NCBI RefSeq assembly: GCF_031178195.1
Contig: NZ_JAPSJL010000005.1
Span: 113,877 to 177,876, forward strand
Direction: 5' to 3'
From: Zhihengliuella sp.
GTDB lineage: Bacteria; Actinomycetota; Actinomycetes; Actinomycetales; Micrococcaceae
Length of the DNA stretch: 64,000 nucleotides
The first letter of the stretch is position 1. Every line of letters starts with the position of its first letter. Both the position numbers and the translations under genes were made by a program. Below the pieces are notes generated by a model that did not search any database, was not told the origin of the DNA, and saw nothing but the letters and a program-made list of their open reading frames with translations. This document shows, in pieces, positions 46,941 through 54,911 of this stretch.

Positions 46941-48293
46941 CTACTCCCAGGCCGCGGGGCGCGCGATCGTGGCGGCGCCGATCTCCTGCAGGAGCACGTC
47001 CCAGACCTGCGCCGAGGCGACCGGCACCAACTCGGAGCCGCCGTCGTCCAGGGCCCCGACGGCGTAGTGGCCGGCCGCCCCGGCGTTCAGCCAGGTCCGC
47101 TCGAAGCCGAGGTCCGGGATGGACATGCTCCAGCCGAACCACGGCTGGCCGAGGAGCCGGCGCGAGGCCGCGTCGACGTCGTCTGGCGCCGCGAGCGGGG
47201 CGTCGCAGCCGCGCTCCAGCGCGCCGGGCTCCAGCGTGCGCACGTTCCCGGCGACGCTCCACGCCGGGCCGAGACCGGCCCAGGCCGCGATGAGCGCGGG
47301 CACGCCCTCGGTGGTGGCCAGGTCCAGCAGGAACGTGCCGCGGGGCGTTCCGCCGCGGCCGTCGCCGCGCGGGGCGATGCCGTGGATCAGCTCCGGAGCC
47401 GACGGGCCGGCGAGGACCAGCGCGCGCCCGGCGCCGACGTGGATGTCGAGGGTGGTGTCCAGGCCCTGGTGGCGGGCGCCGATCTCGATCCGGAACTCCG
47501 GCTCGCGCAGCGCGCCGAGGATGAACTCGAGGTCGGGCGAGAACCTGCCCGCGGCGTCGATGAGCTCCGCGGCGCGGAGCTCGCCCATCTCGGTCTGGTG
47601 GGCGGCGAGGTCGAACCGGCCGAAGCGGCTGCGCTTGGCGTGCTCCTTGAGCAGGTTGACGGCGGAGGCGCTCAGGGTGGGCCCGTCCGAACGGTAGCCC
47701 TGCACGGCCGGGAGCCTGGAGAGGTCCTCGACCGGGTGTCCCGCGAGCTCGCTCAGCCAGACGTCGTGGCGCGGTTCCTTGGTGCCGCTCATGACCTCGG
47801 CGTCGCGGCTGCCGCTGCTGGCGCGCACGGCTGCGGCGTCCCAGTCGAGCGATCCGGCGACCACCGCGCCGACCGGCAGCATCTCGTAGGCGAGGGCGAC
47901 CGTCGCGGTCACCGTGATCTCGAGGGCGCGCCCGCCGCGGACGGCCAGGTAGCGGTCCACCACCAGGTCGAAGCCGCCGGCCGCGTAGGCGAAGCGCTGC
48001 CGGCGCCCCTCGCCGCCGTCGAGGTCCAGCTCGTCGTGGGCGATGAAGTGGCAGCCGCTGATCTGCGCCCGCGTGCTCGCCAGCGAGAACGCGGCCAGGG
48101 CCGGCAGGGAGCCGGCGAAGTCGGAGACGCGGACGACGACGTTCGGCCGGAACGCGAGCCCCTCGGTCTCCGGGTGGACCACGGCGAGGCTGCCGGCCGG
48201 GGCATCGGCCCGCTCCCACTCGACGGGGAAGGCGAGACGGGCGCCGTCGTGCTCGAGGTAGGTGTAGCCCTCCGGCAGGATGCGTTCGGTCAT
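46941..48293 (-). CDS. Protein with LpqN-like N-terminus, last gene of a type VII-secretion-like operon
   Basis: A 450-residue protein without a signal peptide. Residues 1 to about 150 (LPEGYTYLEHDGARLAFPVEWE, short: ARLAFPVEWE; then VVHPETEGLAFRPNVVVRVSDF) resemble the LpqN/DcrB-type fold. The C-terminal 230 residues (FGRFDLAAHQTEMGELRAAELI..., then FRIEIGARHQGLDTTLDIHVGAGRALVLAG in part) could be an EspG-like secretion chaperone fold, judged only by layout: helix-rich region, then beta strands with self-contained hydrophobic pattern. Its ATG overlaps the stop of the membrane-protein gene (ATGA). A role as chaperone for the secreted partners upstream is inference; no sequence signature is decisive. 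Confidence 0.5.
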   Translation of the reverse strand: MTERILPEGYTYLEHDGARLAFPVEWERADAPAGSLAVVHPETEGLAFRPNVVVRVSDFAGSLPALAAFSLASTRAQISGCHFIAHDELDLDGGEGRRQRFAYAAGGFDLVVDRYLAVRGGRALEITVTATVALAYEMLPVGAVVAGSLDWDAAAVRASSGSRDAEVMSGTKEPRHDVWLSELAGHPVEDLSRLPAVQGYRSDGPTLSASAVNLLKEHAKRSRFGRFDLAAHQTEMGELRAAELIDAAGRFSPDLEFILGALREPEFRIEIGARHQGLDTTLDIHVGAGRALVLAGPSAPELIHGIAPRGDGRGGTPRGTFLLDLATTEGVPALIAAWAGLGPAWSVAGNVRTLEPGALERGCDAPLAAPDDVDAASRRLLGQPWFGWSMSIPDLGFERTWLNAGAAGHYAVGALDDGGSELVPVASAQVWDVLLQEIGAATIARPAAWE

Positions 48294-48808
48294 CGGGGGC
48301 CCTCCCGGCCGTCGCCGTTCTCGGGCGTGCGGGGGCCCTGGTCCGCGGGACTGGTCGGGGCCGGGCCGGCGTCCGGGTTCCCGAGCCGGCCGTACAGGCT
48401 GCCGCCGGGGCGGAGCGCCTGGCTGAGCGGGTCCTCGCCGCGCCTGATCTCGTCGATCGTGTCCTTGACCCACTGCGGCAGCATGAAGCGGGGCAGCCAG
48501 AACATGCCGATGATGCCGATGATGGCTCCGGCGATCATGGTGAAGATCAGCAGCAGGCCCAGTAGTGCGCGGACGACGTTCCCCTCCGGCATGGCCTGGA
48601 GGACCACGGCGGCACCGGCGCCGGACAGGATGGCCGCGCCGATGTAGAGGCCGGCCAGGCCGGGCCAGCCGGGGAAGAAGGACTTCAGGGCCAACCAGGC
48701 GACGTACTTGCCGCGGTAGGCCAGGACGCCGGAGACGAAGCTGACTCCGCCGATGCCGAGCAGGATGGCGAAGAAGACCGGTTGATCCAAGGGGGTGTTC
48801 CCTTCCAC
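48290..48808 (-). CDS. Small multi-pass membrane protein, possible immunity protein
   Basis: A 172-residue protein of unknown family. Hydrophobic segments at about 11-31 (VFFAILLGIGGVSFVSGVLA), 50-72 (LAGLYIGAAILSGAGAAVVL) and 78-106 (ALLGLLLIFTMIAGAIIGII), with a weaker one near 35-48. The C-terminal 60 residues are hydrophilic, Pro/Gly-rich and presumably cytoplasmic. It lies 57 bases after the gene for the glycine-zipper protein and overlaps the LpqN-like gene. In toxin operons a membrane protein at this position is often the immunity protein, so that is a hypothesis, not an assignment. Confidence 0.5.
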   Translation of the reverse strand: MEGNTPLDQPVFFAILLGIGGVSFVSGVLAYRGKYVAWLALKSFFPGWPGLAGLYIGAAILSGAGAAVVLQAMPEGNVVRALLGLLLIFTMIAGAIIGIIGMFWLPRFMLPQWVKDTIDEIRRGEDPLSQALRPGGSLYGRLGNPDAGPAPTSPADQGPRTPENGDGREGPR

Positions 48809-48865
48809 CGGCGCGCGCCGGCATGATTCGTCGAAGAGCAGCTGGGTGCCCGGGGTGGGTCCAGC

Positions 48866-50215
48866 CTAGAAGATGGAGTTCCAGGCGTCCGACACGGCGT
48901 CGCCGGCGTCGTCGAGCAGCTCGCCGGCGCCGTCGACCAGGTCGGTGACGCCCTCGGCGGCCCAGTCCTTGAAGCCGGTGGCGTCCATCAGGTAGGAGAG
49001 TCCCACACCGACGCCGAAGCCGACGACGGCGCCCAGCGGCCCGCCGATCGCGGTGCCGATGGCCATGCCGGTCATACCGGCTCCGAGGTCCAGTACGACC
49101 TTGGTGGTGCCGCGGGTGGCGGACTCGTAGAGGGCGCGGTTGTGGATCTCCGACTCGGACCAGTCCGGGTGCTCCTCGAGGAGCTTGGCCTTGGCGTCCT
49201 CGTACTCGTCCCGGTAGGTCAGCCCCGCCATGACCACGGAGACCACCGGGCCGGCGCCGCGGACGAACTTGGTCCAGCCGTTGGAGGCGCGGAAGTCGTC
49301 CGCGAAGTTCACCAGCTTCTGGTCCGCGCGCCACCAGGCCGGCCGACTGCCCGGATGGAAGGGCTGCCAGCGGCCGGGGTTCGCCTCGACGTAGGAGCGG
49401 TACTTCGCCGAGTTCCGGAAGAGGAACTCGTTGACCTCGGGGCGCATGTCCAGGAACTGGCGCTGCGTCCAGGTCCGCCGGGTGACGTCTGTGACCGTCA
49501 TGGTCTCCAGCGTCTCCTGGACCAGGGTGACGGTGGCGATGTAGCGGCCGCTGGGCGTGACGATCACACGGCTCGGCACGGTGATGGCCGTCAGCTTCCA
49601 GCGCTGGTAGGTGGTCTGGACGATGGTCAGTTGGCTGAAGCGGACGTCCTGGAACATCGTCAGGGACAGGCCTTCGCCGAGGACTTCGACGGCGAGGCCG
49701 GCCTCCTTCTCGGTGAGCAGGTCCACGAAGCCGTCGTCGGTGACGTCGATGCCGTTGATGTCCTTGGCGCAGGTGTCCGCGGCGGCCGTGAGATCGGCGA
49801 CGAGGTCGTTGATCTTCCCCTGGATCTCGGCTTGGGAGCCATAGCCGAACTCCGGGTTCTCGACGTCGGGGTCGGAGGAGGACGCGTTGGAGTTGAACGT
49901 GGAGATGCGGCTCTCGAGGTTGGTCTTGCGCGTCTTGAGCTCGGTGACGGTCTCTGCGTAGGTCTCCAGGTGGCCCTTCGCCTGCTCGGCCACGACCTCC
50001 ACGGCGGTGGCGTGCGCCAGCGGCATGGTCATCGCCTGGACGACGGCGTCGCGGCCGGGGCCCTCGCGGTAGGCGCCGTCCACGGCGGCCCACTCGGTGG
50101 CGCAGTCGCCCACCACCTCGTGAATCTCTTGGCCCTTCTTCGGCAACTGCCCGGCGTCGGTCTTGATGGTCGCGGGGTCGGGCCATCCCTGCAGGCCGGA
50201 GGTATCGAGGGCCAC
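48866..50215 (-). CDS. Putative type VII-secreted protein with helical N-terminus and glycine-zipper C-terminus
   Basis: A 449-residue protein, no signal peptide. The first 160 residues are mostly helical with heptad-like stretches (VVAEQAKGHLETYAETVTEL) and a WAAVDGAYREGPGRD turn, resembling LXG/WXG-type targeting regions. A beta-rich middle follows (about 195-260, TIVQTTYQRWKLTAITVPSR). Near the C-terminus GAGMTGMAIGTAIGGPLGAV and GFGVGVGLSYLMD form a glycine-zipper hydrophobic segment (about 375-410), the kind used to insert in membranes, then an acidic amphipathic tail. No enzymatic motif is recognised. Upstream, the small W/YxxxD protein ends 2 bases before this start, the usual partner arrangement. 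A membrane-acting effector is the working hypothesis. Confidence 0.55.
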   Translation of the reverse strand: MALDTSGLQGWPDPATIKTDAGQLPKKGQEIHEVVGDCATEWAAVDGAYREGPGRDAVVQAMTMPLAHATAVEVVAEQAKGHLETYAETVTELKTRKTNLESRISTFNSNASSSDPDVENPEFGYGSQAEIQGKINDLVADLTAAADTCAKDINGIDVTDDGFVDLLTEKEAGLAVEVLGEGLSLTMFQDVRFSQLTIVQTTYQRWKLTAITVPSRVIVTPSGRYIATVTLVQETLETMTVTDVTRRTWTQRQFLDMRPEVNEFLFRNSAKYRSYVEANPGRWQPFHPGSRPAWWRADQKLVNFADDFRASNGWTKFVRGAGPVVSVVMAGLTYRDEYEDAKAKLLEEHPDWSESEIHNRALYESATRGTTKVVLDLGAGMTGMAIGTAIGGPLGAVVGFGVGVGLSYLMDATGFKDWAAEGVTDLVDGAGELLDDAGDAVSDAWNSIF

Positions 50216-50217
50216 GA

Positions 50218-50568
50218 CTACACCGTCTTCCCGTCGTTGATGTCCAGTTCCGGCACGGCGACGATCGACTCCTCGGCGTCGTCCATCATCGACTGGTCGC
50301 CGTTCTCATAGGCCTGGGCCACGTCCCCCAGCGCCGTGCAGGCGTTCTTCACGCGCGTCTCGGCGGCCTCGGTCTGCAGGGCCAGGATGTCGTTCCAGAG
50401 GCTGGTCAGGGCGGAGGCGACCTGCGGCATCTTGCACGACTCGATGCTGTTGTCCACCGCGGTCGAGAGCGCGCTGCGCTTGCCGGGCAGATCATCGATG
50501 TGCCCCTCGACCTTGCCCTTGACGGTCCGCATGGTCCCAGGACTGACGTCGTATCCGGACAGTGCCAC
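50218..50568 (-). CDS. WXG100/DUF6507-like small secreted partner protein
   Basis: A 116-residue protein predicted as a helical hairpin. The turn carries SLWND (W58) in the WXG position and the end of the second helix carries YENGD (Y87 to D91), a YxxxD motif; together these form the bipartite type VII export signal. It lacks a signal peptide and transmembrane helix. It is the first gene of the four-gene operon and ends 2 bases before the larger partner gene, the standard layout for ESX substrates. No EccC/EccB/EccD machinery is in the window, so secretion would rely on a system elsewhere. Confidence 0.65.
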   Translation of the reverse strand: MALSGYDVSPGTMRTVKGKVEGHIDDLPGKRSALSTAVDNSIESCKMPQVASALTSLWNDILALQTEAAETRVKNACTALGDVAQAYENGDQSMMDDAEESIVAVPELDINDGKTV

Positions 50569-50674
50569 GGTGCCCGCTCCTCCCTGCTCGTTCGATCAGC
50601 GCCGAGAATTCCGGCGATCCAACCCTATGCGGCCCCGGCGCCGGGCGCGATGGTGAGAACTCCCCATGCGCCGC

Positions 50675-51610
50675 TCACGAATGGTCGAGCAGGAATCGGG
50701 CGGTTGCCGCGTCCGTCACGAGGACGTCGGCGTAACCGGAGCGGGCCACGGCCAGGACGGCGCGCTCCTTGCCGGGGCCGCCGCCGACGGCCGTGATCTG
50801 CGGCGTCGATCTCAGCTGCTGCTCGGAGATCCCGATCGTCCTGCCCTCGAGAGCAGGCACCGCGGTTCCCTGTGCATCCAGGAGCGTCGTGCCGATCTCG
50901 GCTACGATTCCGCGACCCACCAGCCTCTCCATCTCCCCCAGCTGGTCCGCCTGCGCGGCCAGGAGCGAGGCATCCGGCCATCCGCCGATCGTGACGATCG
51001 CGCGGTCCAGGGCGTCCATCCGCGCCAAGGCGCGGCGCACGGCGGGCTGGGCCGCGATGGCCCGCCCGGCGGTGGCATCGGTGGCGAGCATCGGGGCGTG
51101 GAGCGAGTGGATCTTGCCCCGGACCGCCGACGTCATGGCGGTGATCGCCCGGAGGATCTCACCCTCGTCGGTGGAGGCGACGCCCGTCAGCTGAACCACG
51201 TCGCACATGGGCAGCGACTCCAGGCGCTCGCACATCTCGATGATCGTGCGCCCCGGGGTCATGCCGACGATGTCGTCCTCCTCGATGGCATCCACCAGGA
51301 GCCGCGCGCACACCGAGGCGAGGGCCGACCGGATCTGCCGCCCGCCACCGACGGGTGCCAGCACCGCGTAGGCGGCGGAGAGGCCGTAGCGGTCCGCCAG
51401 CACGTGCGACAGCTCAGCGTCGATGGGATCGGCCATGACGGAGCGCACCTCCACCAGCCCCTCGTCGCGGGCGCGCTGGACCATCCTCCCGACCATGAAG
51501 CGGGAGACGCCCAGCTCCCCGGCGATGTCCACCGTCGAGCGGCCGTACTTGAGTCGCTGCAGCGCCGCATAGACGCAGCGCATCTGTTCGTCGATCGTCA
51601 ACTTGCTCAC
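50675..51610 (-). CDS. SorC/DeoR-type sugar-responsive transcriptional regulator
   Basis: A 311-residue regulator. The N-terminal helix-turn-helix (STVDIAGELGVSRFMVGRMV) is followed by a SorC sugar-binding domain: VGMTPGRTIIEMCERL (GxS/TPGxT-like phosphate-binding loop), VVQLTGVASTDEG, and VGGGPGKERAVLAVARSGYADVLVTD near the end. SorC proteins usually sense a phosphorylated sugar. Start GTG at 51610 is chosen; an ATG at 51652 would add 14 residues. Divergent from the polyol importer operon across 116 bases, which probably contains its operators; I could not identify a clear palindrome there. It likely regulates that operon. Confidence 0.88.
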   Translation of the reverse strand: MSKLTIDEQMRCVYAALQRLKYGRSTVDIAGELGVSRFMVGRMVQRARDEGLVEVRSVMADPIDAELSHVLADRYGLSAAYAVLAPVGGGRQIRSALASVCARLLVDAIEEDDIVGMTPGRTIIEMCERLESLPMCDVVQLTGVASTDEGEILRAITAMTSAVRGKIHSLHAPMLATDATAGRAIAAQPAVRRALARMDALDRAIVTIGGWPDASLLAAQADQLGEMERLVGRGIVAEIGTTLLDAQGTAVPALEGRTIGISEQQLRSTPQITAVGGGPGKERAVLAVARSGYADVLVTDAATARFLLDHS

Positions 51611-51726
51611 CTGAGCATCATAGACGCTCCACCGTGCTCGTGTGACTAGCATTACATCCAGTCCCCCAGGTCGGCCGCGAGCCCGCGGCCCTCCGCTCTC
51701 CACCCCATCACTCCCAGGGAGCAGCA

Positions 51727-53097
51727 ATGGAACACCACAGGAAACCTGCGGCACTCGCCCGCACCGCCCTCGTCGCGATCGCCGCCGGCGCGATGCTCAC
51801 CGGCTGCGCGTCGGGCCCGGCCGGAGGCCCGGACGTCGAGGTCGAGTCCTTCGACTGGCGGAACTTCGAGGGCGAGGAGATCAACGTCCTCATGAGCCAG
51901 CACCCGCTCTCCAACGCCGTGCAGAACCATGTCGAGGAGTTCGAGGAGCTCACCGGCGTCGACGTGAACATCGAGACCCAGTCGGAGACCGACTACATGG
52001 TCAAGATCCTCACCGAGCTCCAGTCCGGCTCGGGCTCCTACGACGTCTTCATGACCTCGCAGCCGATGAACTACCAGTACGCGGCCGCCGGATGGATCGA
52101 GGATCTGCAGCCCTGGGTCGACGACCCGAACCACACGTCGCCGGAATACGACTTCGACGACTTCTACCCCGCGCTCATCGAGGCCAACCGCTGGGACACC
52201 ACCGACTTCGGCGGCGCCGGCGAGGGTGGCCTCTGGGCCATTCCCGCGAACGAGGAGGGCTACGCGCTCTTCTACCGGAAGGACATCCTCGAGGCCAACG
52301 GCATCGCGGTCCCCCAGACGATCGACGAGCTCATCGCCGCCGCGAAGCAGCTCGACGGCACCGAGTTCGAGGGGCAGGAGATCTCCGGCTTCGTCAGCCG
52401 CGGCGACAAGACCTACCCGACGCTGAACCCCTTCTCCACCTTCGCCGGCGCGTTCGGCGCCCAGGACGTCACGGACGGCAAGGCGACGGTCAACTCCCCC
52501 GAGGGCGTCGAGGCGGTGAGCAAGTGGGTCGAGCTGATGGAGACCGCGCCGCAGGCCGCCAGCACCTACACGTGGTACGAGGCGCAGCAGGACTTCATCA
52601 GCGGCAACGCCGCCTTCTACATCGACGCCGACCACATGGCGCCCGACTTCGAGAAGGAGGGCAGCCCGATCGCCGGAAAGGTCGGCTACGCCCTGCCTCC
52701 GGAGGGGCCCGAGGGACGCGCGTCGAGCCTGTGGGTCTGGTCCCTGGGCATGAACGCCTCCTCGGAGCACAAGGGCGCGGCCTGGCAGTTCATCCAGTGG
52801 GCCACGTCCAAGGAGATGCTCACCAACGCCATCGCCGACGGCAACATGAACCCGACGCGCGTCTCCGTCGCCGAGAGCGAGGAGATGGCCGCGGCCACCG
52901 CCGAGTGGGGCGACTACAACCAGGTCTGGCAGGAGATCCTCTCCGAGTACGCCGAGTGGCCGTACGCACCGTCCGCCACGTGGCCGGAGGTGGGCGACAT
53001 CTGGGCCACCGCCATCCAGTCCGCGCTCCTCGGGGATCAGAGCGTCGAGGAGGCGCTCGACGAGGCCGCCGCCAAGATCGATGAAGTCATCAAGTAG
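51727..53097 (+). CDS. Extracellular solute-binding lipoprotein, polyol/sugar ABC importer
   Basis: A 456-residue family 1 solute-binding protein. Signal peptide with lipobox AMLTGCASG (Cys about 25). Mature features: INVLMSQHPLSNAV, VEEFEELTGVDVNIETQSE, YDVFMTSQPMNYQYAAAGWI, GLWAIPANEEGYALFYRKDIL and QFIQWATSKEML. The similarity pattern is that of SmoE/MalE-type proteins that bind polyols or oligosaccharides. It heads an operon with two permeases and a polyol-type dehydrogenase, so a sugar alcohol such as sorbitol, mannitol or xylitol is the likely ligand. Confidence 0.9.
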   Translation: MEHHRKPAALARTALVAIAAGAMLTGCASGPAGGPDVEVESFDWRNFEGEEINVLMSQHPLSNAVQNHVEEFEELTGVDVNIETQSETDYMVKILTELQSGSGSYDVFMTSQPMNYQYAAAGWIEDLQPWVDDPNHTSPEYDFDDFYPALIEANRWDTTDFGGAGEGGLWAIPANEEGYALFYRKDILEANGIAVPQTIDELIAAAKQLDGTEFEGQEISGFVSRGDKTYPTLNPFSTFAGAFGAQDVTDGKATVNSPEGVEAVSKWVELMETAPQAASTYTWYEAQQDFISGNAAFYIDADHMAPDFEKEGSPIAGKVGYALPPEGPEGRASSLWVWSLGMNASSEHKGAAWQFIQWATSKEMLTNAIADGNMNPTRVSVAESEEMAAATAEWGDYNQVWQEILSEYAEWPYAPSATWPEVGDIWATAIQSALLGDQSVEEALDEAAAKIDEVIK

Positions 53098-53106
53098 TCC
53101 TCGGCT

Positions 53107-53143
53107 ACCGGGCGCGGCCAGGGCCCTCCTGGCCGCGCCCGGT
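53107..53143 (+). terminator. Intercistronic hairpin between binding-protein and permease genes
   Basis: A perfect 16-base stem (ACCGGGCGCGGCCAGG and its complement) with a GCCCT loop sits in the 66-base gap. As in the ChvE-like operon, it probably lets the binding protein be expressed above the permeases. Confidence 0.75.
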
Positions 53144-53163
53144 CTCCCACCGAAGGGTTCCGC

Positions 53164-54021
53164 ATGAAGCACAAAGCCTCACTGCCCTATCTCCTGGCAC
53201 TGCCAGGACTGGCGGTCCTCGTAGCCATCCTCTATCCGTTCCTGACGGGCACGTGGTGGTCGTTCACGTCCTACCGCCTCAACCGCGGCGATCCGGAGTT
53301 CAACTGGGGCGAGAACTTCGTCACGCTCTTCTCCTCCGGCGAGGGGCTGCACGCCATCGGCGTCACGCTGACCTACGCGGCCGTCGTCGTCGTCATCGAG
53401 TGCCTGCTCGGCATCAGCCTCGCGATGCTGCTCAACTACGGGCGGTACGGCAACTTCTTCCGCCTCCTCATCGTCCTCCCCATGCTGCTCCCGCCGGTCA
53501 TCGCCGCGCTGATGTGGAAGGTCATGCTGACGGAGAACGGCATCGCGAACTGGATCCTCGAATCGCTCGGCGGGCAGCGGCTGCTCTGGCTCAACGGCCA
53601 GGACTCCGCGCTGTGGTCCGTCATCCTCATCGACGTCTGGATCTTCACGCCGTTCGTCGTCCTCCTGGCCCAGGCCGGCCTGAAGAGCATCCCCGCGGAA
53701 CTCCGCGAGGCCTCGGCCGTCGACGGGGCGGGGCCCATCCGCAACTTCGTGTCGGTCACGCTGCCGATGCTGACGCCCATCCTGATCGTCATCGTCACGT
53801 TCCGCGGCGTCGACTCGCTCAAAATGTTCGACATCATCTACACGACCACCAAGGGCGGCCCGATCGACGCGACGACCAACTTGCACGTCATGGCGTATCT
53901 GGACGGCATCCGGAACCTGAACTTCGGCATGGCCATGGCCGCGCTCGTCGTGCTCTGGGTGCTGTGCTACCTGATCTCGCACTTCCTCTTGAAAGCCCGC
54001 CGAAAGGAGGCAACGTCATGA
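53164..54021 (+). CDS. Carbohydrate ABC transporter permease (MalF/SmoF type)
   Basis: A 285-residue CUT1 permease with six predicted helices, the first at residues 9-31 (LALPGLAVLVAILYPFLTGT). The cytoplasmic EAA loop that contacts the ATPase reads ELREASAVDGAGPIRNFVSVTLPML. GLKSIPAELREA and FDIIYTTTKGGP are standard for the MalF branch. RBS GAAGGG lies 6 bases before the ATG. Its stop overlaps the next permease start (ATGA). Confidence 0.94.
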   Translation: MKHKASLPYLLALPGLAVLVAILYPFLTGTWWSFTSYRLNRGDPEFNWGENFVTLFSSGEGLHAIGVTLTYAAVVVVIECLLGISLAMLLNYGRYGNFFRLLIVLPMLLPPVIAALMWKVMLTENGIANWILESLGGQRLLWLNGQDSALWSVILIDVWIFTPFVVLLAQAGLKSIPAELREASAVDGAGPIRNFVSVTLPMLTPILIVIVTFRGVDSLKMFDIIYTTTKGGPIDATTNLHVMAYLDGIRNLNFGMAMAALVVLWVLCYLISHFLLKARRKEATS

Positions 54022-54884
54022 CCGCCGTCCTGCTCCAGGAGGACGCGGCGAAACGCCGGCGTCGTCGCAAGAACACCAAGCATGCCGTCGTCATCGCCGT
54101 GCTCTGCGCCTGGTCGGTCTTCGCGCTGGCGCCCATCGTGTGGATCCTCCTGATGTCGCTGAAGCAGCCCGGCGACATCGCCTCCTACCCGCCGAAGTTC
54201 TTCTTCTCGCCGACCCTGGCGAACTACGCGGAGGTCCTGAGCGGGCCGGAGTTCCTGACCCCGTTCGCGAACTCGCTGATCGTCACGCTGGGCGCGCTGG
54301 CGCTGACCCTGGTGATCGGCCTGCCGACGGCCTACTCGCTGGCCCGGTTCGCCTTCAAGGGCCGGGAGAACATCGCCTTCGGCATCCTCTCCCTGCGCTT
54401 CGCACCGGAGCTGCTGATCATCCTGCCGCTGTACCTGATCTTCCAGAACGTCAATCTGCACGACACCTACCTCGGCCTCATCCTGGCGTACCAGCTGGTC
54501 ACCCTGCCCATGCTGGTGTGGATGCTCCGCTCCTTCATCGAGGACCTGCCGAAGGAGCTCGAGGAGGCCGTGGCGATCGACGGCGGAACTCGATGGACCG
54601 CGTTCCGGCACGTGCTGTTCCGGCTGATGGCTCCCGGACTCGGGGCAAGCCTGATGCTGTCCTTCATCTGGGCGTGGAACAACTACACGCTGCCCCTGGT
54701 GCTCAGCGGCCGCAATACCGAGGTCATCACCACCGGCATCCAGCAGTACATCTCCTTCCAATCCATCGCCTGGGGTCCGATGGCGGCCGCAACCGTCATC
54801 TCCCTGATCCCCGGCATCCTCTTCGCCCTGCTCTCCCTCCGCTGGATCGTCGACGGTCTGACCGCGGGCACCGTCAAGGGCTGA
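54018..54884 (+). CDS. Carbohydrate ABC transporter permease (MalG/SmoG type)
   Basis: Second CUT1 permease, 288 residues. A basic N-terminus (AAKRRRRRKNTKHAV) precedes the first helix. The EAA loop is LEEAVAIDGGTRWTAFRHVLFRLMAPG, and ending WIVDGLTAGTVKG is typical of MalG/SmoG proteins. It forms a heterodimer with the preceding permease. No ATP-binding protein gene follows; CUT1 systems in actinobacteria often share one ATPase (MsiK) encoded elsewhere. Confidence 0.94.
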   Translation: MTAVLLQEDAAKRRRRRKNTKHAVVIAVLCAWSVFALAPIVWILLMSLKQPGDIASYPPKFFFSPTLANYAEVLSGPEFLTPFANSLIVTLGALALTLVIGLPTAYSLARFAFKGRENIAFGILSLRFAPELLIILPLYLIFQNVNLHDTYLGLILAYQLVTLPMLVWMLRSFIEDLPKELEEAVAIDGGTRWTAFRHVLFRLMAPGLGASLMLSFIWAWNNYTLPLVLSGRNTEVITTGIQQYISFQSIAWGPMAAATVISLIPGILFALLSLRWIVDGLTAGTVKG

Positions 54885-54911
54885 GCACCCAACCCGAGCC
54901 AGGAGCCATCA

